From contig OZ059900.1 in assembly GCA_964057225.1 (NCBI GenBank), positions 7,450,501 through 7,514,500 of the forward strand: DNA of 64,000 bases, given 5' to 3'. This DNA comes from Auanema rhodensis. Taxonomy: Eukaryota; Nematoda; Chromadorea; Rhabditida; Rhabditidae. The notes beneath the pieces were generated by a model, which had not been told where the DNA came from, did no database searches, and worked only from the letters and a program-made list of their open reading frames with translations. This document shows, piece after piece, positions 55,523-64,000 of this stretch. The position numbers were made by a program, and so were the translations under genes. Each line of letters opens with the position of its first letter. Position 1 is the stretch's first letter.

Positions 55523-57678
55523 TTTTGCACAAATTTCAAAACTGATTGAAATATGGGCCTTTTTATGCTCAAAACGCCATATATTCAACGATTTTGGGTA
55601 CAAAACATGTGAAAACTGTATGTTTTGATCAGACCCTTTGAGATATGGATTTGAAATTCAGGATTCATAAACTTTGACTATTTTTACATATATATGTTCA
55701 ATTTTAACCACTTTGGTCAAAAAGGACCGAAAATATCAAGAATTATTGGTTTTTTGGGGTTTGAAGGGCGTTTTGGCTAAATCAGTCAAACTTTTGATCT
55801 TAAGCATATTTTTTTCTTCTAAAACGACTAAATGTATGAAATACTGTCATAGAATGTTCATATAGGTGTATTTTGCACGAATATCAAAACTGATTGAAAT
55901 ATGGGCCTTTTTATGCTCAAAACGCCATATATTCAACGATTTTGGGTACAAAACATGTGAAAACTGTATGTTTTGATCAGACCCTTTGAGATATGGATTT
56001 GAAATTCAGGATTCATAAACTTTGACTATTTTTACATATATATGTTCAATTTTAACCACTTTGGTCAAAAAGGACCGAAAATATCAAGAATTATTGGTTT
56101 TTTGGGGTTTGAAGGGCATTTTGGCAAAATCAGTCAAACTTTTGATCTTAAGCATATTTTTTTCTTCTAAAACGACTAAATGTATGAAATACTGTCAAAG
56201 AATGTTCATATAGGTGTATTTTGCACGAATATCAAAACTGATTGAAATATGGGCCTTTTTATGCTCAAAACGCCATATATTCAACGATTTTGGGTACAAA
56301 ACATGTGAAAACTGTATGTTTTGATCAGACCCTTTGAGATATGGATTTAAAATTCAGGATTCATAAAATTCGACTATTTTTACATATATATGTCCAATTT
56401 TAACCACTTTGGTCAAAAAGGACCGAAAATATCAAGAATTATTGGTTTTTTGGGGTTTGAAGGGCATTTTGGCAAAATCAGTCAAACTTTTGATCTTAAG
56501 CATATTTTTTTCTTCTAAAACGACTAAATGTATGAAATACTGTCATAGAATGTTCATATAGGTGTATTTTGCACGAATATCAAAACTGATTGAAATATGG
56601 GCCTTTTTATGCTCAAAACGCCATATATTCAACGATTTTGGGTACAAAACATGTGAAAACTGTATGTTTTGATCAGACCCTTTGAGATATGGATTTGAAA
56701 ATCAGGATTCATAAACATTGACTATTTTTACATATATATGTTCAATTTTAACCACTTTGGTCAAAAAGGACCGAAAATATCAAGAATTATTGGTTTTTTG
56801 GGGTTTGAAGGGCATTTTGGCAAAATCAGTCAAACTTTTGATCTTAAGCATATTTTTTTCTTCTAAAACGACTAAATGTATGAAATACTGTCAAAGAATG
56901 TTCATATAGGTGTATTTTGCACGAATATCAAAACTGATTGAAATATGGGCCTTTTTATGCTCAAAACGCCATATATTCAACGATTTTGGGTACAAAACAT
57001 GTGAAAACTGTATGTTTTGATCAGACCCTTTGAGATATGGATTTAAAATTCAGGATTCATAAAATTCGACTATTTTTACATATATATGTCCAATTTTAAC
57101 CACTTTGGTCAAAAAGGACCGAAAATATCAAGAATTATTGGTTTTTTGGGGTTTGAAGGGCATTTTGGCAAAATCAGTCAAACTTTTGATCTTAAGCATA
57201 TTTTTTTCTTCTAAAACGACTAAATGTATGAAATACTGTCATAGAATGTTCATATAGGTGTATTTTGCACGAATATCAAAACTGATTGAAATATGGGCCT
57301 TTTTATGCTCAAAACGCCATATATTCAACGATTTTGGGTACAAAACATGTGAAAACTGTATGTTTTGATCAGACCCTTTGAGATATGGATTTGAAATTCA
57401 GGATTCATAAACTTCGACTATTTCTACATATATATGTCCAATTTTAACCACTTTGGTCAAAAAGGACCGAAAATATCAAGAATTATTGGTTTTTTGGGGT
57501 TTGAAGGGCATTTTGGCAAAATCAGTCAAACTTTTGATCTTAAGCATATTTTTTTTTCTAAAACGACTAAATGTATGAAATACTGTCAAAGAATGTTCAT
57601 ATAGGTGTATTTTGCACGAATATCAAAACTGATTGAAATATGGGCCTTTTTATGCTCAAAACGCCATATATTCAACGA

Positions 57679-57713
57679 TTTTGGGTACAAAACATGTGAA
57701 AACTGTATGTTTT
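57679..57713. other. Phased A/T tracts (predicted bend), repeated in nearly every unit
   Basis: Four tracts of four identical A or T bases lie at unit positions 70-73, 80-83, 90-93 and 101-104, so their centres are 10, 10 and 11 bp apart. Tracts spaced by one helical turn are known to curve DNA and influence nucleosome placement. The spacing is seen; the curvature is inferred. The stretch is among the least variable parts of the unit, although position 95-96 inside it carries the J and X markers. Confidence 0.6.
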
Positions 57714-57772
57714 GATCAGACCCTTTGAGATATGGATTTGAAATTCAGGATTCATAAACTTTGACTATTTTT

Positions 57773-57784
57773 ACATATATATGT
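57773..57784. repeat. 12-bp perfect palindrome ACATATATATGT, once per unit
   Basis: Unit positions 164-175 read the same on both strands. The palindrome is intact in most units. It is broken in two subfamilies: T171C (for example the units at 11142, 12186, 13230, 14274, 16014 and 22470), which creates a second ACATGT, and G174T (units at 12534, 13578, 16362, 17328 and 20730). Short dyads are common in satellites and are sometimes proposed as cruciform or protein-binding sites. No function can be shown here. Confidence 0.85.
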
Positions 57785-57801
57785 TCAATTTTAACCACTT
57801 T

Positions 57802-57815
57802 GGTCAAAAAGGACC
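57802..57815. repeat. Short inverted repeat GGTC-N6-GACC, once per unit
   Basis: Unit positions 193-206 have a 4-bp stem and a 6-base A-rich loop. It is followed by the CpG at 206-207. Loop variants A197G and A199G are subtype markers and leave the stem intact. The stem is short, so a stable structure is doubtful. Confidence 0.55.
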
Positions 57816-57895
57816 GAAAATATCAAGAATTATTGGTTTTTTGGGGTTTGAAGGGCATTTTGGCAAAATCAGTCAAACTTTTGATCTTAAGCATA

Positions 57896-57902
57896 TTTTT
57901 TT
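57896..57902 (+). repeat. T tract of variable length (unit positions 287-293)
   Basis: Most units have seven T followed by CTTCT. Type P units have a longer pure T run that is shorter overall: eight T at 25191-25198 (net -2), and nine T at 30757-30765, 42588-42596, 43283-43291 and 57549-57557 (each net -1). Two zone A units have ten T through a C-to-T change with no length change (5856-5865 and 8292-8301). The tract is therefore the main slippage site in the array and a good lineage marker. Confidence 0.9.
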
Positions 57903-60900
57903 CTTCTAAAACGACTAAATGTATGAAATACTGTCATAGAATGTTCATATAGGTGTATTTTGCACGAATATCAAAACTGATTGAAATATGGGCCTTTTTA
58001 TGTTCAAAACGCCATATATTCAACGATTTTGGGTACAAAACATGTGAAAACTGTATGTTTTGATCAGACCCTTTGAGATATGGATTTGAAATTCAGGATT
58101 CATAAACTTTGACTATTTTTACATATATATGTCCAATTTTAACCAATTTGGTCAAAAAGGACCGAAAATATCAAGAATTATTGGTTTTTTGGGGTTTGAA
58201 GGGCATTTTGGCAAAATCAGTCAAACTTTTGATCTTAAGCATATTTTTTTCTTCTAAAACGACTAAATGTATGAAATACTGTCAAAGAATGTTCATATAG
58301 GTGTATTTTGCACGAATATCAAAACTGATTGAAATATGGGCCTTTTTATGCTCAAAACGCCATATATTCAACGATTTTGGGTACAAAACATGTGAAAACT
58401 GTATGTTTTGATCAGACCCTTTGAGATATGGATTTGAAATTCAGGATTCATAAACTTTGACTATTTTTACATATATATGTCCAATTTTAACCACTTTGGT
58501 CGAAAAGGACCGAAAATATCAAGAATTATTGGTTTTTTGGGGGTTGAAGGGCATTTTGGCAAAATCAGTCAAACTTTTGATCTTAAGCATATTTTTTTCT
58601 TCTAAAACGACTAAATGTATGAAATACTGTCATAGAATGTTCATATAGGTGTATTTTGCACGAATATCAAAACTGATTGAAATATGGGCCTTTTTATGTT
58701 CAAAACGCCATATATTCAACGATTTTGGGTACAAAACATGTGAAAACTGTATGTTTTGATCAGACCCTTTGAGATATGGATTTGAAATTCAGGATTCATA
58801 AACTTTGGCTATTTTTACATATATATGTCCAATTTTAACCACTTTGGTCAAAAAGGACCGAAAATATCAAGAATTATTGGTTTTTTGGGGATTGAAGGGC
58901 ATTTTGGCAAAATCAGTCAAACTTTTGATCTTAAGCATATTTTTTTCTTCTAAAACGACTAAATGTATGAAATACTGTCATAGAATGTTCATATAGGTGT
59001 ATTTTGCACGAATATCAAAACTGATTGAAATATGGGCCTTTTTATGTTCAAAACGCCATATATTCAACGATTTTGGGTACAAAACATGTGAAAACTGTAT
59101 GTTTTGATCAGACCCTTTGAGATATGGATTTGAAATTCAGGATTCATGAACTTTGACTATTTTTACATATATATGTCCAATTTCAACCACTTTGGTCAAA
59201 AAGGACCGAAAATATCAAGAATTATTGGTTTTTTGGGGATTGAAGGGCATTTTGGCAAAATCAGTCAAACTTTTGATCTTAAGCATATTTTTTTCTTCTA
59301 AAACGACTAAATGTATGAAATACTGTCATAGAATGTCCATATAGGTGTATTTTGCACGAATATCAAAACTGATTGAAATATGGGCCTTTTTATGCTCAAA
59401 ACGCCATATATTCAACGATTTTGGGTACAAAACATGTGAAAACTGTATGTTTTGATCAGACCCTTTGAGATATGGATTTGAAATTCAGGATTCATAAACT
59501 TTGACTATTTTTACATATATATGTTCAATTTTAACCACTTTGGTCAAGAAGGACCGAAAATATCAAGAATTATTGGTTTTTTGGGGTTTGAAGGGCATTT
59601 TGGCAAAATCAGTCAAACTTTTGATCTTAAGCATATTTTTTTCTTCTAAAACGACTAAATGTATAAAATACTGTCATAGAATGTTCATATAGGTGTATTT
59701 TGCACGAATATCAAAACTGATTGAAATATGGGCCTTTTTATGCTCAAAACGCCATATATTCAACGATTTTGGGTACAAAACATGTGAAAACTATATGTTT
59801 TGATCAGACCCTTTGAGATATGGATTTGAAATTCAGGATTCATAAACTTTGACTATTTTTACATATATATGTTCAATTGTAACCACTTTGGTCAAAAAGG
59901 ACCGAAAATATCAAGAATTATTGGTTTTTTGGGGTTTGAAGGGCATTTTGGCTAAATCAGTCAAACTTTTGATCTTAAGCATATTTTTTTCTTCTAAAAC
60001 GACTAAATGTATGAAATACTGTCATAGAATGTTCATATAGGTGTATTTTGCACGAATATCAAAACTGATTGAAATATGGACCTTTTTATGTTCAAAACGC
60101 CATATATTCAACGATTTTGGGTACAAAACATGTGAAAACTGTATGTTTTGATCAGACCCTTTGAGATATGGATTTGAAATTCAGGATTCATAAACTTTGA
60201 CTATTTTTACATATATATGTTCAATTTTAACCACTTTGGTCAAAAAGGACCGAAAATATCAAGAATTATTGGTTTTTTGGGGTTTGAAGGGCATTTTGGC
60301 TAAATCAATCAAACTTTTGATCTTAAGCATATTTTTTTCTTCTAAAACGACTAAATGTATGAAATACTGTCATAGAATGTTCATATAGGTGTATTTTGCA
60401 CGAATATCAGAACTGATTGAAATATGGGCCTTTTTATGCTCAAAACGCCATATATTCAACGATTTTGGGTACAAAACATGTGAAAACGATATGTTTTGAT
60501 CAGACCCTTTGAGATATGGATTTGAAATTCAGGATTCATAAACTTCGACTATTTCTACATATATATGTCCAATTTTAACCACTTTGGTCAAAAAGGACCG
60601 AAAATATCAAGAATTATTGGTTTTTTGGGGATTGAAGGGCATTTTGGCAAAATCAGTCAAACTTTTGATCTTAAGCATATTTTTTTCTTCTAAAACGACT
60701 AAATGTATGAAATACTGTCATAGAATGTTCATATAGGTGTATTTTGCACGAATATCAAAACTGATTGAAATATGGGCCTTTTTATGCTCAAAACGCCATA
60801 TATTCAACGATTTTGGGTACAAAACATGTGAAAACTGTATGTTTTGATCAGACCCTTTGAGATATGGATTTAAAATTCAGGATTCATAAAATTCGACTAT

Positions 60901-61785
60901 TTTTACATATATATGTCCAATTTTAACCACTTTGGTCAAAAAGGACCGAAAATATCAAGAATTATTGGTTTTTTGGGGTTTGAAGGGCATTTTGGCTAAA
61001 TCAGTCAAACTTTTGATCTTAAGCATATTTTTTTCTTCTAAAACGACTAAATGTATGAAATACTGTCATAGAATGTTCATATAGGTGTATTTTGCACGAA
61101 TATCAAAACTGATTGAAATATGGGCCTTTTTATGCTCAAAACGCCATATATTCAACGATTTTGGGTACAAAACATGTGAAAACTGTATGTTTTGATCAGA
61201 CCCTTTGAGATATGGATTTGAAATTCAGGATTCATAAACTTTGACTATTTTTACATATATATGTCCAATTTTAACCACTTTGGTCAAAAAGGACCGAAAA
61301 TATCAAGAATTATTGGTTTTTTGGGGATTGAAGGGCATTTTGGCAAAATCAGTCAAACTTTTGATCTTAAGCATATTTTTTTCTTCTAAAACGACTAAAT
61401 GTATGAAATACTGTCATAGAATGTTCATATAGGTGTATTTTGCACAAATTTCAAAACTGATTGAAATATGGGCCTTTTTATGCTCAAAACGCCATATATT
61501 CAACGATTTTGGGTACAAAACATGTGAAAACTGTATGTTTTGATCAGACCCTTTGAGATATGGATTTGAAATTCAGGATTCATAAACTTTGACTATTTTT
61601 ACATATATATGTTCAATTTTAACCACTTTGGTCAAAAAGGACCGAAAATATCAAGAATTATTGGTTTTTTGGGGTTTGAAGGGCGTTTTGGCTAAATCAG
61701 TCAAACTTTTGATCTTAAGCATATTTTTTTCTTCTAAAACGACTAAATGTATGAAATACTGTCATAGAATGTTCATATAGGTGTA

Positions 61786-62133
61786 TTTTGCACGAATATC
61801 AAAACTGATTGAAATATGGGCCTTTTTATGCTCAAAACGCCATATATTCAACGATTTTGGGTACAAAACATGTGAAAACTGTATGTTTTGATCAGACCCT
61901 TTGAGATATGGATTTGAAATTCAGGATTCATAAACTTTGACTATTTTTACATATATATGTTCAATTTTAACCACTTTGGTCAAAAAGGACCGAAAATATC
62001 AAGAATTATTGGTTTTTTGGGGTTTGAAGGGCGTTTTGGCTAAATCAGTCAAACTTTTGATCTTAAGCATATTTTTTTCTTCTAAAACGACTAAATGTAT
62101 AAAATACTGTCATAGAATGTTCATATAGGTGTA
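61786..62133 (+). repeat. Hybrid unit M/W
   Basis: It has A248G (62033) and A256T (62041) as in M, then G316A (62101) as in W, and X follows as it should after W. The left end lacks the M markers G9A and A13T and looks like N or another ordinary unit. The unit therefore has at least two switch points, one of them between 62041 and 62101. Confidence 0.83.
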
Positions 62134-62481
62134 TTTTGCACGAATATCAAAACTGATTGAAATATGGGCCTTTTTATGCTCAAAACGCCATATATTCAAC
62201 GATTTTGGGTACAAAACATGTGAAAACTATATGTTTTGATCAGACCCTTTGAGATATGGATTTGAAATTCAGGATTCATAAACTTTGACTATTTTTACAT
62301 ATATATGTTCAATTGTAACCACTTTGGTCAAAAAGGACCGAAAATATCAAGAATTATTGGTTTTTTGGGGTTTGAAGGGCATTTTGGCTAAATCAGTCAA
62401 ACTTTTGATCTTAAGCATATTTTTTTCTTCTAAAACGACTAAATGTATGAAATACTGTCATAGAATGTTCATATAGGTGTA

Positions 62482-62829
62482 TTTTGCACGAATATCAAAA
62501 CTGATTGAAATATGGACCTTTTTATGTTCAAAACGCCATATATTCAACGATTTTGGGTACAAAACATGTGAAAACTGTATGTTTTGATCAGACCCTTTGA
62601 GATATGGATTTGAAATTCAGGATTCATAAACTTTGACTATTTTTACATATATATGTTCAATTTTAACCACTTTGGTCAAAAAGGACCGAAAATATCAAGA
62701 ATTATTGGTTTTTTGGGGATTGAAGGGCATTTTGGCAAAATCAGTCAAACTTTTGATCTTAAGCATATTTTTTTCTTCTAAAACGACTAAATGTATGAAA
62801 TACTGTCATAGAATGTTCATATAGGTGTA
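62482..62829 (+). repeat. Hybrid unit I/V-type
   Basis: The left part has G35A (62516), C46T and C176T (62657) as in I. The right part has T238A (62719) and no A256T or G263A, as in L, U or V. W follows, which points to V as the right-hand parent. The exchange lies between 62657 and 62719. Confidence 0.8.
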
Positions 62830-64000
62830 TTTTGCACGAATATCAAAACTGATTGAAATATGGGCCTTTTTATGCTCAAAACGCCATATATTCAACGATT
62901 TTGGGTACAAAACATGTGAAAACTGTATGTTTTGATCAGACCCTTTGAGATATGGATTTGAAATTCAGGATTCATAAACTTTGACTATTTTTACATATAT
63001 ATGTTCAATTTTAACCACTTTGGTCAAGAAGGACCGAAAATATCAAGAATTATTGGTTTTTTGGGGTTTGAAGGGCATTTTGGCAAAATCAGTCAAACTT
63101 TTGATCTTAAGCATATTTTTTTCTTCTAAAACGACTAAATGTATAAAATACTGTCATAGAATGTTCATATAGGTGTATTTTGCACGAATATCAAAACTGA
63201 TTGAAATATGGGCCTTTTTATGCTCAAAACGCCATATATTCAACGATTTTGGGTACAAAACATGTGAAAACTGTATGTTTTGATCAGACCCTTTGAGATA
63301 TGGATTTGAAATTCAGGATTCATGAACTTTGACTATTTTTACATATATATGTCCAATTTTAACCACTTTGGTCAAAAAGGACCGAAAATATCAAGAATTA
63401 TTGGTTTTTTGGGGATTGAAGGGCATTTTGGCAAAATCAGTCAAACTTTTGATCTTAAGCATATTTTTTTCTTCTAAAACGACTAAATGTATGAAATACT
63501 GTCATAGAATGTTCATATAGGTGTATTTTGCACGAATATCAAAACTGATTGAAATATGGGCCTTTTTATGCTCAAAACGCCATATATTCAACGATTTTGG
63601 GTACAAAACATGTGAAAACTGTATGTTTTGATCAGACCCTTTGAGATATGGATTTGAAATTCAGGATTCATAAACTTTGACTATTTTTACATATATATGT
63701 TCAATTTTAACCACTTTGGTCAAGAAGGACCGAAAATATCAAGAATTATTGGTTTTTTGGGGTTTGAAGGGCATTTTGGCAAAATCAGTCAAACTTTTGA
63801 TCTTAAGCATATTTTTTTCTTCTAAAACGACTAAATGTATAAAATACTGTCATAGAATGTTCATATAGGTGTATTTTGCACGAATATCAAAACTGATTGA
63901 AATATGGGCCTTTTTATGCTCAAAACGCCATATATTCAACGATTTTGGGTACAAAACATGTGAAAACTGTATGTTTTGATCAGACCCTTTGAGATATGGA

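Larger units (their letters stand above)
57610..57957 (+). repeat. Reference 348-bp unit (type Q), used for marker numbering
   Basis: This unit is close to the majority sequence and is used here for position numbers 1-348. Landmarks by unit position: CAAAA motifs at 15, 48, 79, 196 and 255; ACATGT 83-88; TGATCA 104-109; the palindrome 164-175; a GGTC/GACC hairpin 193-206; six T then four G at 228-237; CTTAAG 277-282; a seven-T tract 287-293. CpG dinucleotides lie at 8-9, 53-54, 67-68, 206-207 and 303-304. GATC occurs at 105 and 274, dividing the unit into 169 and 179 bp. All three forward frames contain stops (positions 21, 25 and 146), and because 348 is a multiple of three these recur in phase. 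The unit start is arbitrary, since a tandem array has no natural boundary. Confidence 0.9.
55523..61437 (+). repeat. Intact copy of the 17-unit higher-order repeat (5,915 bp)
   Basis: M-N-K'-O-K'-P-Q-R-T-U-V-W-X-I-J-K-L, anchors 55674 to 61241, then M again at 61589. The length is 17 x 348 minus the one base lost in the P unit's T tract (57549-57557). Private changes include GAAAATCAGG in O (near 56700), CCAATTTGG in R (near 58146), TTTGGCTATT in U (near 58808), GTCCATATAGG at the end of V (near 59336) and AACGATATG in J (near 60488). It is the best single reference for the family. Confidence 0.88.
1..64000 (+). repeat. Tandem satellite array, 348-bp unit, 184 units plus a 127-bp partial unit
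   Basis: The same 348-bp unit repeats head to tail from the first to the last base. Seen directly: the start TTTTGCAC recurs at 1, 350, 698 and so on to 63874, always on this strand. Taking the TTG at unit position 152 as anchor, the first is at 152 and the last at 63677. That distance of 63,525 equals 183 x 348 minus 159, and the indels listed separately sum to exactly -159. Units differ by eye at only a few to about ten positions. No flanking unique sequence, mobile element or gene interrupts the array. Known of such arrays: they form centromeric, pericentromeric or subtelomeric heterochromatin in eukaryotes. Which one applies here is not visible. The unit family is not one I recognise by name. 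Confidence 0.98.
24210..64000 (+). repeat. Zone D: 17-unit higher-order repeat family (about 5.9 kb)
   Basis: Consensus order I-J-K-L-M-N-K'-O-K'-P-Q-R-T-U-V-W-X. Markers: I: G35A, C46T, C176T, A256T, G263A. J: A17G, T95G, T153C, T162C, T238A. K: G131A, C150A, T153C, A256T; K' is the same without A256T. L: T238A. M: G9A, A13T, A248G, A256T. N: C176T, T328A. O: T151A, T328A. P: T153C, T162C, short T tract, T328A. Q: C176T. R: C46T, T328A. T: A197G, T238G. U: C46T, T238A. V: C46T, A147G, T238A. W: C176T, A199G, G316A. X: G96A, C176T, T182G, A256T. One copy is complete; the rest are shortened or lengthened by whole units. Confidence 0.85.
61438..64000 (+). repeat. Rearranged end of the window: M, hybrids and alternating V/W units
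   Basis: Units: M (61438), M/W hybrid (61786), X (62134), I/V-type hybrid (62482), W (62830), V (63178), W (63526) and a 127-bp partial unit from 63874. W-V-W is the reverse of the normal single V-W step and implies a two-unit tandem repeat of V-W that may continue beyond the window. Confidence 0.82.

Noticed and set aside
57773-57784. TATA-like box or promoter in the ATATATAT stretch
   Set aside because: The stretch is a perfect palindrome in very AT-rich DNA and has no other promoter element. Transcription of satellites is known in general but cannot be read from this.
57835-57846. T6G4 run (unit positions 228-237) as a telomere-like or G-quadruplex motif
   Set aside because: It occurs once per 348 bp, and a single G4 run cannot form a quadruplex on its own. 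It is not a tandem telomere repeat.
501-63868. A 63-codon open frame on the + strand in most units (with a 75-codon version at 1509-1736)
   Set aside because: It starts at TTG, has a TAA two codons upstream in most units, no ribosome-binding context, and exists only because the unit is a multiple of three. Changes between units fall without regard to codon position, and many units lose it (for example those with T153C or T153A). It is satellite sequence, not a gene.
1-64000. CRISPR array or other bacterial repeat
   Set aside because: Units are 348 bp with no short constant repeat and variable spacer, and no cas genes or any other gene. Sequence varies by scattered substitutions only.
1-64000. 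CENP-B box (TTCGNNNNANNCGGG)
   Set aside because: No unit I read has the required spacing of TTCG and CGGG. CGGG itself appears only in the T233C units near 581 and 4061, without the left half.
1-64000. Primate alpha satellite or another named family
   Set aside because: Alpha satellite has a 171-bp unit and a different sequence; here the two halves of the 348-bp unit are not clear copies of each other. I recognise no named family and did not assign one.
1-64000. tRNA, rRNA or other RNA genes, and transposon remnants
   Set aside because: The spacing of all 184 units is fully explained by the satellite and twelve small indels, so there is no room for any such element.

Overview
The whole 64,000-base window is one uninterrupted tandem satellite array. 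The repeat unit is 348 bp (106 of 348 bases are G/C in a consensus I counted by hand, about 30.5%). All units run head to tail in the same orientation. Counting from the unit start TTTTGCAC at position 1, there are 184 units (1-63873) and a 127-bp partial unit at the right edge. I found twelve length changes (+1, +3, +1, -78, -78, -1, -2, -1, -1, -1, -1, -1). Together they account exactly for the spacing of all 184 units, so no other sequence is hidden in the window. I see no protein gene, RNA gene, transposon, CRISPR array or operon. This is eukaryotic heterochromatin of the centromeric or other constitutive kind. The species, and even the kingdom, cannot be read from the sequence, and centromere function is not shown.

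Units differ from one another by a few substitutions, which serve as markers. Markers are given below as base-position-base within the unit (TTTTGCAC start = 1). They show layered higher-order repeats that change along the window. Zone A (1-9049) is built on a four-unit module of about 1,392 bp, with a seven-unit duplication on top. Zone B (9050-17378) is built on three-unit modules of 1,044 bp in two flavours. Zone C (17379-24209) is a ten-unit block containing a unit with a 78-bp deletion (3,402 bp), present twice; the second copy has gained one unit. Zone D (24210-64000) is a 17-unit higher-order repeat of about 5.9 kb. It has one intact copy at 55523-61437 and many copies rearranged by gain or loss of whole units.

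The array records how it grew: whole-unit duplications of 2, 5, 7, 9, 10 and 17 units, and hybrid units whose left and right parts match different subtypes, which locates exchanges to intervals of roughly 60 bp. Several main markers are C/T or G/A changes at CpG sites, consistent with deamination of methylated cytosine. Physical features repeated in each unit are four A/T tracts spaced 10-11 bp apart, a 12-bp perfect palindrome, a short hairpin and a T tract that varies in length. The unit length is close to two nucleosome repeats.
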